From positions 1 through 64,000 of the forward strand of contig JAEYSM010000026.1 in NCBI GenBank assembly GCA_023434665.1: a stretch of DNA of 64,000 nt, read 5' to 3'. This document shows, one piece after another, positions 8,837-16,912 of the stretch (within the stretch, counting starts at the first letter, position 1; each line of letters opens with the position of its first letter). Under the pieces are notes generated by a model. It made no database searches. It worked only from the letters and a program-made list of their open reading frames with translations, and was not told where the DNA came from. The translations under genes and the position numbers were made by a program. This stretch comes from Bacteroidota bacterium (lineage in GTDB: Bacteria > Bacteroidota > Bacteroidia > Bacteroidales > Lentimicrobiaceae).

Positions 8837-9691
8837 ATGGACAATATCCTGGTACCATATGATTTCAATAAGCAGTCGGAACTGGCTCTTGGGCAGGCTG
8901 TTAAATTGGCTCGCCGGATTAACAGTAGGATTATTTTACTTTATGTGAATGAAACTCCCCGCTTTTTGTCCTCGATCTTTAGCACGGGACTGAATGATGA
9001 AATGGTTGAAAAAATCAACGATCATCTTGATGCCGTTGCTGCCAGGATTAGTTTGCATGAATCGGTATATGTTGAAGCTTCTCTTCAATCAGGAAGAATA
9101 TACACTACCATCGTTAAAGTTGCCGATGAGATGAATGCAAAATTCATTGTAATGGGGACAAGAAGTAGTGATGGCAATGATCCTGAAAGAAAGAGGATGA
9201 TGGGAGCTAATACCTCAAGGGTAATCAGATCAGCACATTGCCCGGTTATTACTATCAGCGGCTCAATCCATTATGACGGCTGCCGTTCAATACTCCTTCC
9301 TCTTGACCTAACTAAAGAGACGAAGCAGAAAATAAACCGGGCAATAGAGATAGCCACATTTTATGGTTCGAAAATAAGAGTTGTTTCTGCATATAGACCA
9401 ACGGATAATGAGGTTTTTATGAGATTGAAAGAACAGATGAGCCAGGTAAAGGATTTCATTTCAAATCATGGAGTTGAATGTGAAGGAGAACTAATAAAGA
9501 CAACTGATGGTGAAAAAACTTTTGTTCCTGCTATATTGAATTATGCCAGAAGTAAAAATGATGTGGATCTCATTATGATAATGACGCAACAAGAAAATCC
9601 TGTTATTGAATATTTTGTTGGTTCCCATGCGCAGGAATTTATTAGAATTTCAGAGATACCTGTTGTTTCTATTGTCCCCGATGATAAATAA
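8837..9691 (+). CDS. Universal stress protein with two UspA domains
   Basis: A 284-residue cytoplasmic protein made of tandem UspA folds (about 1-140 and 148-284). The first domain has the typical opening NILVPYDFNKQSE and a C-terminal nucleotide-loop region with FIVMGTRSSDG and MMGANTSRVI, near the ATP-binding pattern G-2x-G-9x-G-S/T. The second opens with SILLPLDL and ends with GSHAQEFIRISEIPVVSI, so it is more diverged. UspA proteins support survival under starvation or stress; the exact role is unknown. I start at ATG 8837 rather than the in-frame TTG at 8831. cinA starts 16 bases after its stop codon. Confidence 0.85.
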   Translation: MDNILVPYDFNKQSELALGQAVKLARRINSRIILLYVNETPRFLSSIFSTGLNDEMVEKINDHLDAVAARISLHESVYVEASLQSGRIYTTIVKVADEMNAKFIVMGTRSSDGNDPERKRMMGANTSRVIRSAHCPVITISGSIHYDGCRSILLPLDLTKETKQKINRAIEIATFYGSKIRVVSAYRPTDNEVFMRLKEQMSQVKDFISNHGVECEGELIKTTDGEKTFVPAILNYARSKNDVDLIMIMTQQENPVIEYFVGSHAQEFIRISEIPVVSIVPDDK

Positions 9692-9707
9692 CTCTTTCTT
9701 AAAAATA

Positions 9708-10952
9708 ATGAAAGCTGAGATAATTACTATAGGAGATGAGATCCTTATAGGCCAGGTAATTGATACCAATTCAGCTTGGATGGCCAGAGAACTGAATAAT
9801 ATCGGCATAAGTGTGATACAGATAACATCAGTTCCAGACAGCCACGAAGCGATAATAAAAGCTTTGACAGACGCCGCGGAGAGAGCCGATATTATTTTAA
9901 CGACCGGAGGTTTGGGCCCTACTAAAGACGATATTACTAAAATAGCCTTATGTGACTTTTTCAATACACAATTGGTATTCGATACCGGATCGTTCAATAA
10001 CATTCAAAGAATCTTCCTGGTGAGAGGATACAAAATGACTGAAAGTAACAGAAGGCAGGCTGAAATACCTGCTTGTTGTGAGCCGCTGTTGAATGAAGAT
10101 GGAACTGCACCGGGAATGTGCTTTAGGAAAAATGGTAAAATATTTGTATCGATGCCAGGTGTTCCTTTCGAAATGAAAGGATTAATGAATACTCGTATCC
10201 TACCTATGCTCAAACCATTGAGTAATTCGGTTATTCTTCATAAAACAATATTGACTCATGGGGTTGGAGAATCATTTCTGGCTGACAAAATTCAGGATTG
10301 GGAATCAAGACTCCCAAAGAATTTTAAACTTGCCTATCTTCCTCAGCCTGGAATAGTAAGGCTCAGACTCTCTGCAACAGGAAATCTGATGGAAGCTTTG
10401 AAAGCTGAAATGGAAACTCAAATCAATTTATTGTATTCTTTAGTCTCTGATTATATTTTTGGAGAAGATGAGGATAATCTTGAAACGATATTGGGAAGTC
10501 TTCTCAAAGAAATGCATTTAACTATTTCAATTGCTGAGAGTTGCACAGGAGGGTACATTTCTCATCTGATTACTTCTATTGCCGGGAGTTCTGAATATTT
10601 TAAAGGAGCAGTGGTTTCATATTCAAATGATGTTAAAATTGAAACATTAGGCATAACAGCTGAAACAATTAACTTGCATGGCGCTGTAAGTCGCGAAACA
10701 GTGATTGAAATGGCCGAAGGTGTCAGGAAGATTTTAAAGACTGATTGTTCAATAGCGGTGTCAGGTATCGCCGGACCCGATGGTGGGACTCCCGAAAAAC
10801 CTGTAGGTACAGTCTGGATAGCTGTAGCAACTCCATTTGGGGAAACCGTTGCAAAAAAGTTCTTGTTTGGAGATAATCGGGAACGAAATATCCGAAGGAG
10901 CGCATTATCTGCCATTGATATGATGAGAAGGCAGCTTATGGCTCATTTGTAG
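9708..10952 (+). CDS. cinA: CinA: competence/damage-inducible protein, NMN deamidase domain
   Basis: A 414-residue full-length CinA. The N-terminal MoCF-binding-like domain (about 1-170) opens with AEIITIGDEILIGQVIDTN and contains TTGGLGPTKDD. A linker follows, then the C-terminal CinA/PncC domain (about 255-414) with SIAESCTGGYISH, GAVVSYSNDVK and SGIAGPDGG. Family members deamidate nicotinamide mononucleotide and hydrolyse ADP-ribose in pyridine-nucleotide recycling. ATG 9708 gives the canonical MKAEIITIGDE start; the longer frame would overlap usp. It lies between usp and the molybdopterin-oxidoreductase-like gene with gaps of 16 and 23 bases, probably in one operon. Confidence 0.95.
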   Translation: MKAEIITIGDEILIGQVIDTNSAWMARELNNIGISVIQITSVPDSHEAIIKALTDAAERADIILTTGGLGPTKDDITKIALCDFFNTQLVFDTGSFNNIQRIFLVRGYKMTESNRRQAEIPACCEPLLNEDGTAPGMCFRKNGKIFVSMPGVPFEMKGLMNTRILPMLKPLSNSVILHKTILTHGVGESFLADKIQDWESRLPKNFKLAYLPQPGIVRLRLSATGNLMEALKAEMETQINLLYSLVSDYIFGEDEDNLETILGSLLKEMHLTISIAESCTGGYISHLITSIAGSSEYFKGAVVSYSNDVKIETLGITAETINLHGAVSRETVIEMAEGVRKILKTDCSIAVSGIAGPDGGTPEKPVGTVWIAVATPFGETVAKKFLFGDNRERNIRRSALSAIDMMRRQLMAHL

Positions 10953-10975
10953 CATTGTAAAATAATAAAATAAAT

Positions 10976-12562
10976 ATGGAATCTTTTAACACAGTCTGCA
11001 ATCTTTGTTCCATTGGTTGTACTATCGGGTTAACAAAAGAGAATGATGTGGTACACTCAGTTGCAGGCAAGCCAGGTTTGATAAATTCATCCGGCGTTTA
11101 TTGCGAGTATCCGGAACAAGTATATATTAAATTACGAAAAAAGGAGCGGATTATAAAACCTTTGATCAGGGAAGACAATAATTTTAAACCTATATCATGG
11201 GAAGCAGCTTTCGATTTATTAAAAGTGAAAGTTACAGAAGGGATGCCTGAAGAAAAGGCATTTTTTGCCGGTGCTCGATTAACTAATGAGGAGCAGTATT
11301 TAATACAGAAATTATGTCGGGTTGGCGCATATTCAAATGATATTGGTAGTTTTCACTATCTGGGCAGAGGCACAGGCTACACCAAACTATCTAAAGCTAA
11401 TATCCCTTTCTTTGAACTTTCGGAAGCTAAGAGAATCATTATTATTGGCGCGGAGGTAACTTCCGACTATCCGGTTGCAGGTCATTTCATTTTTGAAAAT
11501 GCTACAGAAATGGGGATTCCTGTGGAAGTAGTGACTAATGACCCTTATAGTGTAATGATCGAAAAGTCAGAAAAGCATATTGTAGTCGACTCATATTTTC
11601 ACTTCATTAAAGCTGTCAATCATTATTTGTTGACAAATGAACTACAGGATCATGTTTATATCAATAATCTTGTGGACAATTTTACTGAATTTAATAATGA
11701 AGTTCTTGGACTTGATTATGAAGAACTAATAGAAAAAGCAGGCTGCGAAAGAAATTTGATTGAAGAGTTTGCTTTGAGGTATCTGAATGAACCAAATGCA
11801 GTGATTGTCTTCTCAGAAAACCAACTGTCTTCAAATACTTGTGGAGAGATTTTTAATCTGGCTTTAATAACAGGTAAACATGGGAGAAGAGGTGCAGGCT
11901 TGTTATTATTAAAAGAGAAAAATAATTCACATGGCCTCCATGATATGGGAGCTATGAGTAATTTGAGTCCCGGTGCAACCTCGTGGGAAGATCCTTTCCA
12001 GCGAAATACAGTTCAACTAACTTGGGGATCAAAAGAACTTCCATCATATATCCCTGACATGTTTGAAAAATTTGTAAATGGGAATTACAGATCGCTGTTT
12101 ATTTTTGGGGAAGATCCTGTAGGATGTGCTTACGATGAAGAGGAAATGAAAGCGCTTATTAAAAAATCTGACTTTGTGATGGTTCAGGACCACTTTCTGA
12201 CGGACACTACACAAATGGCTGATCTTGTTTTACCTGCCTCGTTTCCTTTCGAAACAGGTGGTACTTTTACTAATAGCCAGCGTGTGATTCAAAAGATAGA
12301 TCGAGGGACAGAGTGCCCCTTACAATTCAATTCCTGGCAGCAGATAAATGAAATACTGACCCGTATTGGATTTGCATCATTCGATTCGGTTATAGATATT
12401 ACTTTTGAAATGGCGGCTCTTTTACCGAAATTCTGCACTAGCAGTAAGCTCAATTTCAGAATGCATAATTCTGATAACCAGAAGAATCTGTTCAGGTTTG
12501 GATGCGATGCTTTGTTCGGATTAACATCAAAACAAAGTGTTGTTCCGGTTAAGAAGGCCTAA
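10976..12562 (+). CDS. Truncated, orphan molybdopterin-oxidoreductase-family protein
   Basis: A 528-residue protein related to the large subunits of formate dehydrogenase and NuoG. It begins directly with a 4Fe-4S motif, Cys8-x2-Cys11-x3-Cys15-x27-Cys43, then the molybdopterin-binding fold (KRIIIIGAEVTSDYPVAG, MVQDHFLTDTTQMADLVLPA). Two features are odd. The active-site SeCys/Cys that ligates Mo/W in formate dehydrogenases is absent: the aligned stretch reads NDIGSFHYLGRG. The C-terminal dinucleotide-binding domain is missing, as are partner subunits. There is no Tat signal. It may bind only an FeS cluster, or be a NuoG-like electron-transfer relic. It overlaps the convergent aldolase gene by 14 bases. 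Confidence 0.75.
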   Translation: MESFNTVCNLCSIGCTIGLTKENDVVHSVAGKPGLINSSGVYCEYPEQVYIKLRKKERIIKPLIREDNNFKPISWEAAFDLLKVKVTEGMPEEKAFFAGARLTNEEQYLIQKLCRVGAYSNDIGSFHYLGRGTGYTKLSKANIPFFELSEAKRIIIIGAEVTSDYPVAGHFIFENATEMGIPVEVVTNDPYSVMIEKSEKHIVVDSYFHFIKAVNHYLLTNELQDHVYINNLVDNFTEFNNEVLGLDYEELIEKAGCERNLIEEFALRYLNEPNAVIVFSENQLSSNTCGEIFNLALITGKHGRRGAGLLLLKEKNNSHGLHDMGAMSNLSPGATSWEDPFQRNTVQLTWGSKELPSYIPDMFEKFVNGNYRSLFIFGEDPVGCAYDEEEMKALIKKSDFVMVQDHFLTDTTQMADLVLPASFPFETGGTFTNSQRVIQKIDRGTECPLQFNSWQQINEILTRIGFASFDSVIDITFEMAALLPKFCTSSKLNFRMHNSDNQKNLFRFGCDALFGLTSKQSVVPVKKA

Positions 12563-13574
12563 AAGTTCGTAGTATTTCTATTGTTTGATCAAGCATTTGA
12601 TCAGAAAAATCAAGATGAGTAACGAATCGAATGGTATGTTTATCAAAATCGATACCATATAGGCCTTTTTCTTCCAACTGCTTTATGATAGGAATTGCAA
12701 GAAGCGGTTCTTTAACTGAAAACAGAACAATATTAGTCTGGGGATCCTGCACATGAGAAACCCATGGTAAGGTGGATAAGACAGCAGAGATTTCAGAAGC
12801 CTTTTTATGGTCTTCCTTTAATCTTTTAATATTATTATCGAGAGCGAATATTCCGGCTGCAGCAAGATAACCTGCCTGTCGCATCCCACCTCCAAATACC
12901 TTACGAACTCTACGTGCCCTTGTTATAAAATCTTTTGTACCAAGAAGGACCGAACCAACAGGTGCACCTAGTCCTTTAGACAGACAAATAGAAATACTGT
13001 CGAACACCTTTCCGCATTCAAGAGGAGTTTGACCAGTGACAGTCAGTGCATTAAAAATTCTTGCGCCATCAAGATGAAACTTTAATTTATTATCACTGCA
13101 TACTCTTGATATAGCAGCCAGAGCATCAACATTGTACACTGACCCTCCACCTTTATTCATGGTATTCTCAACCTCAACCATAACAGTCGGAGGACGGTGT
13201 ATATCATCAGGATTAATATGATCCATTACATCTTCAGCAGTAATTTGTCCGTTTTTACCATCCAAAAGACAGACTGATACACCTGAATTCATCATTAATC
13301 CGCCCCCTTCGTAGTAGTAAACATGGGAAAGCTTATGTAGAATAATTTCCTGGCCAGGCTGGGTGTGTACTTTTACAGCAATCTGATTAGTCATTGTGCC
13401 TGAGGGACAATATAATCCCGCTTCTTTACCAAAAAGTGCAGCTGCTTTTTCTTCTAATTCATTAATGGTGGGATCTTCACCCAAAACATCATCACCAACT
13501 CTTGCGCTAAACATGGCATCCAACATAGCGGGGGTTGGACGGGTTACTGTATCGCTTCGTAAATCGATCATCAT
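12549..13574 (-). CDS. ltaE: Low-specificity L-threonine aldolase
   Basis: A 341-residue PLP enzyme of the beta-eliminating lyase family that cleaves L-threonine or allo-threonine to glycine and acetaldehyde. The hallmark N-terminus IDLRSDTVTRPTPAML is followed by GDDVLGEDPT, FHLDGARIFNA (Asp169) and the Schiff-base lysine in CLSKGLGAPVGS (Lys200). Two adjacent ATGs (13574 and 13571) are possible starts; the longer open frame to 13607 adds residues not typical of the family. It is monocistronic and convergent with the preceding gene. No regulatory element is evident upstream. Confidence 0.9.
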   Translation of the reverse strand: MMIDLRSDTVTRPTPAMLDAMFSARVGDDVLGEDPTINELEEKAAALFGKEAGLYCPSGTMTNQIAVKVHTQPGQEIILHKLSHVYYYEGGGLMMNSGVSVCLLDGKNGQITAEDVMDHINPDDIHRPPTVMVEVENTMNKGGGSVYNVDALAAISRVCSDNKLKFHLDGARIFNALTVTGQTPLECGKVFDSISICLSKGLGAPVGSVLLGTKDFITRARRVRKVFGGGMRQAGYLAAAGIFALDNNIKRLKEDHKKASEISAVLSTLPWVSHVQDPQTNIVLFSVKEPLLAIPIIKQLEEKGLYGIDFDKHTIRFVTHLDFSDQMLDQTIEILRTFRPS

Positions 13575-13643
13575 TTCTTTTTTGGTAAAATTACGGGAAT
13601 TCAGCACTTTTTATCAGTTCTGGTTGGAGATATTTTTATTATG

Positions 13644-14027
13644 CTATTCGGATAGATTGTCGAGCAGCTTTTTCTTGAATTTCCAGCATGTCATCTGTCG
13701 GGTATTTTTCTTCCGTGATAATTCATAACTTGAGATTTCAGGATTGCAGCAAATCATATAAGCCATTTCAAATGCATCAACGATGTTCATACGGCAATGA
13801 TGAAACATTGTATGTGCCGTAGCTGATTCATCAGTTTTACATTTAGTACATCTTCTTGAAAAAGGACTTTTACCATCACAATAATGATTATGTCCGCATT
13901 TTTTGCATTCGAAGCCCGAATGCCACTTACTTGAAGCAATAGCTTTCAAGCAGGCTTCAGCAGTATTGAAACGACTTTTAAATTCATCCCTATCCTTAAT
14001 AGCTCCAAAAATCAATTTTAATTCCAT
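13644..14027 (-). CDS. Solo IS1595-type zinc-ribbon/HTH protein, no transposase catalytic domain
   Basis: A 127-residue protein equal to the DNA-binding front of IS1595-family transposases. Residues 41-63 form a zinc ribbon (CKKC at 41-44, CTKC at 60-63), followed by a helix-turn-helix-like segment (about 82-118, NIVDAFEMAYMICC, ISSYELSRKKN). It stops where the DDE domain should begin. No inverted repeats or target duplications are seen, and the downstream sequence does not encode a catalytic remnant. It may be a truncated insertion sequence or a domesticated DNA-binding protein; the intact cysteines favour the latter. ATG 14027 is preferred over the TTG at 14093. Confidence 0.75.
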   Translation of the reverse strand: MELKLIFGAIKDRDEFKSRFNTAEACLKAIASSKWHSGFECKKCGHNHYCDGKSPFSRRCTKCKTDESATAHTMFHHCRMNIVDAFEMAYMICCNPEISSYELSRKKNTRQMTCWKFKKKLLDNLSE

Positions 14028-14054
14028 ACTTAAAGAAATTCTAAACTTTAATGG

Positions 14055-14074
14055 AGGCAGATTGTTAACTGCCT
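14055..14074 (-). repeat. Inverted repeat in the leader of the zinc-ribbon gene
   Basis: AGGCAG at 14055-14060 and CTGCCT at 14069-14074 form a perfect 6-bp stem with an 8-nt loop, 28 bases before the start codon of the zinc-ribbon gene. It could be an autoregulatory operator or leader hairpin. No T-run follows. Confidence 0.35.
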
Positions 14075-14105
14075 GATAAAAAGAAATTAACAAAAATTAC
14101 AGCAG

Positions 14106-14113
14106 CAAAATTA
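14106..14113 (-). promoter_or_regulatory. Candidate -7 element (TAATTTTG) for the zinc-ribbon gene
   Basis: The minus strand reads TAATTTTG, matching TANNTTTG. The implied start near 14099 gives a leader of about 70 bases before ATG 14027 and makes the upstream TTG start unlikely. No clear -33 element. Confidence 0.4.
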
Positions 14114-14156
14114 AAAAAAAATAGTGATACTAATGCGCTATAATGAAATTTTGCAT

Positions 14157-14164
14157 TATTTTTG
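14157..14164 (+). promoter_or_regulatory. Candidate -7 element (TATTTTTG) for thioredoxin lipoprotein gene
   Basis: TATTTTTG matches TANNTTTG. The predicted start near 14171 lies past the ATG at 14169, which supports the downstream ATG at 14202 as the true start codon. No convincing -33 element. Confidence 0.45.
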
Positions 14165-14201
14165 CAGTATGAAAAATTTGAAACAAATAAAGTACCCAAC
14201 A

Positions 14202-14696
14202 ATGAAACAAATAATTCTATCTCTAGCGCTCGTTTTTGGAACAACTCTGATAGCTTGTACACAAACTAAAGTAAAGGAAGACAAGACAGCCACGACTACT
14301 GCGAATGAGGCTACAACAGGACAGGTTATTCAGATGAATAAAGCCATGTTTCTTGAAAAAGTGTTCAATTACGAGACCAATCCCGACAAATGGTCATTTT
14401 TAGGTGACAAACCTGCCATTATCGATTTTTATGCTGATTGGTGTGGTCCTTGTAAAAAAGTAGCTCCCATTATGTCGGAACTAGCAACGCAGTACAAAGA
14501 TGATATTGTGATATACAAAATAGATACTGACAAAGAGAAAGAACTTGCTCAGGTATTTCAAATAAGGAGTATTCCTTCCATACTTTATATTCCCAAAGAA
14601 GGGCAGCCAACAATGACTATGGGCGCCTTACCTAAGGCAGAATTTGAAAAAATGATTAAGGAATTGTTATTGGCAAAACCTGTCAGTCAGAATTAA
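14202..14696 (+). CDS. Thioredoxin-fold lipoprotein
   Basis: A 164-residue lipoprotein-type thioredoxin. MKQIILSLALVFGTTLIAC is a signal peptide with lipobox LIAC, so Cys19 should be lipidated. A Thr/Ala/Glu-rich linker (20-45) leads to a thioredoxin domain with the classical active site WCGPC (Cys81, Cys84) and cis-proline in RSIPSI. It probably performs thiol-disulfide exchange on periplasmic or surface substrates. The domain closely resembles the cytoplasmic thioredoxin that starts 106 bases downstream, including an unusual shared VFNYE insertion and GALPKA tail, so the two are tandem paralogues. Start 14202 gives the best lipobox position; ATG 14169 is an alternative. Confidence 0.88.
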   Translation: MKQIILSLALVFGTTLIACTQTKVKEDKTATTTANEATTGQVIQMNKAMFLEKVFNYETNPDKWSFLGDKPAIIDFYADWCGPCKKVAPIMSELATQYKDDIVIYKIDTDKEKELAQVFQIRSIPSILYIPKEGQPTMTMGALPKAEFEKMIKELLLAKPVSQN

Positions 14697-14802
14697 TCAC
14701 ATTAGTCTAAAAAACTGACATATTATACCTTAGTTTATTGATCAGCTTGGATATCCAATGTCAGTAAGAATTAAATCAGAATATTAACTATGAATTATAA
14801 TA

Positions 14803-15162
14803 ATGGAACATTTAACAGCACAAACTTTTAAAGAGAAAGTTTTTAATTACGAAAAAAGTCAAGAGTGGAAATATGAAGGTAATCTTCCATGTATAATCGA
14901 TTTTTATGCCGATTGGTGTGGACCTTGCAAAATGGTAGCTCCGATTCTTGAGGAATTGTCAAAAGAATACGAAGGTAAAGTTAACATTTATAAAGTTGAC
15001 ACAGAAGTAGAACAGGAACTTTCAGCTATTTTCGGAATAAGAAGTATTCCCAGTATGCTTTTCTGCCCAAAGGAAGGTCAGCCAAGAATGGCAACTGGTG
15101 CTTTACCCAAGGCATCACTTATTCAGGCAATAGATGACGTTCTTCTTCAGCCTCAGAAATAG
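14803..15162 (+). CDS. trxA: Cytoplasmic thioredoxin
   Basis: A 119-residue thioredoxin without a signal peptide. The active site WCGPC (Cys39, Cys42), the FYADWCGPCK context, VDTEVEQELS and cis-Pro in RSIPSM are canonical. It is slightly longer than E. coli TrxA because of an N-terminal VFNYEKSQEWKYEG segment shared with the lipoprotein thioredoxin just upstream. An extra Cys30 precedes the active site. It should act as a general dithiol reductant fed by thioredoxin reductase, which is not in this window. A strong hairpin terminator follows 25 bases after the stop codon. Confidence 0.93.
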   Translation: MEHLTAQTFKEKVFNYEKSQEWKYEGNLPCIIDFYADWCGPCKMVAPILEELSKEYEGKVNIYKVDTEVEQELSAIFGIRSIPSMLFCPKEGQPRMATGALPKASLIQAIDDVLLQPQK

Positions 15163-15187
15163 TTTAATAATACAATAAATGTCCTTT

Positions 15188-15217
15188 AGGTTAGTGGTTA
15201 AACACTAACCTTTTTTT
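15188..15217 (+). terminator. Rho-independent terminator after trxA
   Basis: A perfect 9-bp stem (AGGTTAGTG at 15188-15196, CACTAACCT at 15203-15211, loop GTTAAA) runs into a seven-T tract at 15211-15217. Confidence 0.85.
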
Positions 15218-15222
15218 ATTTG

Positions 15223-15230
15223 TACTTTTG
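15223..15230 (+). promoter_or_regulatory. Candidate -7 element (TACTTTTG) for glycosyltransferase gene
   Basis: TACTTTTG matches TANNTTTG and lies just after the trxA terminator, 56 bases before the next start codon. A -33 TTTG is not evident. Confidence 0.45.
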
Positions 15231-15285
15231 AGGCCCACTACTTTAAAATCGCAACTGCATATAAATTTCGATTCCTCTATTCTCC

Positions 15286-16908
15286 ATGAAAAGAGATAAA
15301 AAAATGGTCTTAACACGTAAAGAACTAACCATTCTATTATTAACCTGGATCTTTGCCACCTCATTAAATATCTTTAAGCCATTTCACATTGATGATGCTT
15401 TCCATTTGGAGGCCGCTATATATCTCTCTCAGAATCCGTTAGAGCCTTCAGATTGTTTGATAAACTGGGATCAGGTGCCTGAACCACTACTCTCCTTTAA
15501 TCAACCTCCATTGTTTTTCTACTTGCTTGGTTTAGTGGGTAAGGTTTTCTCTTTTAGTGAAGTACCTCTGCACTTGTTGATTTCAGTTTTTACTTTTTTT
15601 GCTCTTTACTTTTTTTATTTGACTGCAAGGTTACTAAAAAAAGATGATGCCATTTTTTTAACTCTCGTTCTTGGCTTAAGTCCTGCATTTTTGGTTAATC
15701 AGAATATAATGGTAGATATACCTTTACTTTCTTGTATTCTGGGATTTGGATTTTTCCAGCTTAGTTATTTAACGGAACCGCATACTAAAAATCTGATATG
15801 GTCGGGTGTATTTTTAGGATTTGCCTTACTTATAAAGTTCACTGTACTCCCTTTACTAATTGTCTTTGTTTTCGCACCGGTTATTAAAAGAAAGTTTAAT
15901 GACCTTTATGTGGTATCTATACCTTTTCTTTTTTTGCTTTTATGGTCGGTTTGGAATTTGTTTGAATATGGACAAATACAACTCCTCACCAGAAGTAGCG
16001 GCAGGGACGGCTTAAAAGGATTACCAGACAATATATTAAATTTTGTATCCACACTGGGTGCTATCGCTCCCTTTATAATCATTTCAGCATTTGCTTCAAT
16101 AACCCGATTCAAGAAACGAATCATCATTTCAATTGGGGTTACTATTGCCTTAATCTGCTTTTTTGCCGCCTCTATATTTGACTTAATCAGTGCCGAATTA
16201 TCAAAGGAAGTGATAAGATACTTTTTTCTCTTAGCAGGTTTGTATGCAGTTATTGTTAGTATCAGGTTGGTATTCATCTCAAATACAAGGTTGAAACCTG
16301 GTTTGCCAGAAGATCAAAAAAAAATATTCCTTTTTCTATGGTTTAGTGCTATTTCACTCTTTATAATGCTCTTCGCTCCTTTTATGGCAACGCGTCATGT
16401 TCTTCTTGTATTACCGGCATGGCTTCTATTGTTGACATCCAGCTCTGTCAAATTTCACCAATCTTTAAAGTTTGTAACAGTCATTTTAACTGCTACAATC
16501 GGATTATTACTCGGGCTGTCAGATCTAAGATATGCCCGATTTTATAAGGAGCAAGCGCTGCAAATCCATCAGGATTATGGAGAGGATAACACCTTATGGT
16601 CTCTGGGGCATTGGGGATGGCAGTGGTATTCACAAAAAAATCATTTCAATGTTTACCATACCTGCCAGGCAAAAGTGAACATTGGCGACCTGATTGTTTT
16701 TCCGGCTGAAGTACCAAAGCAGCAATTGTGCGATGGAATCAAAGTGAATACTATTGAAAAACGGTGGGATAAAACAGACTTTTTTTCTTGGTTTTCCACG
16801 CGTTATGAGGCAAGCTTCTACCAATCAGGTTATAAAAGACCTGCGTGGAAGATATATAAAGCTCCAAATGACACTATTTATATTCAACGAGTTATTTCAA
16901 TTAAATAA
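15286..16908 (+). CDS. Polytopic GT39/ArnT-like glycosyltransferase
   Basis: A 540-residue inner-membrane protein with about 11-12 hydrophobic segments. The first periplasmic loop carries the acidic pair in FHIDDAFHLEAA (Asp36, Asp37), the hallmark of GT-C enzymes of the ArnT/PMT type, followed by NQPPLFFYLLG. Such enzymes move sugars from polyprenyl-phosphate donors to lipid A, protein or glycans on the periplasmic side. A soluble C-terminal region (about 425-540) contains HWGWQWY. The acceptor cannot be predicted. The WbqC-family gene follows 4 bases after the stop codon, so both may belong to a surface-polysaccharide modification pair. Confidence 0.75.
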   Translation: MKRDKKMVLTRKELTILLLTWIFATSLNIFKPFHIDDAFHLEAAIYLSQNPLEPSDCLINWDQVPEPLLSFNQPPLFFYLLGLVGKVFSFSEVPLHLLISVFTFFALYFFYLTARLLKKDDAIFLTLVLGLSPAFLVNQNIMVDIPLLSCILGFGFFQLSYLTEPHTKNLIWSGVFLGFALLIKFTVLPLLIVFVFAPVIKRKFNDLYVVSIPFLFLLLWSVWNLFEYGQIQLLTRSSGRDGLKGLPDNILNFVSTLGAIAPFIIISAFASITRFKKRIIISIGVTIALICFFAASIFDLISAELSKEVIRYFFLLAGLYAVIVSIRLVFISNTRLKPGLPEDQKKIFLFLWFSAISLFIMLFAPFMATRHVLLVLPAWLLLLTSSSVKFHQSLKFVTVILTATIGLLLGLSDLRYARFYKEQALQIHQDYGEDNTLWSLGHWGWQWYSQKNHFNVYHTCQAKVNIGDLIVFPAEVPKQQLCDGIKVNTIEKRWDKTDFFSWFSTRYEASFYQSGYKRPAWKIYKAPNDTIYIQRVISIK

Positions 16909-16912
16909 ATTA

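Noticed and set aside
9606..9707. Longer N-terminus for CinA starting inside usp
   Set aside because: The extension overlaps usp in another frame, and the internal ATG 9708 gives the conserved family start.
10976..12562. Formate dehydrogenase annotation
   Set aside because: The SeCys/Cys ligand, C-terminal domain and electron-transfer subunits are all missing.
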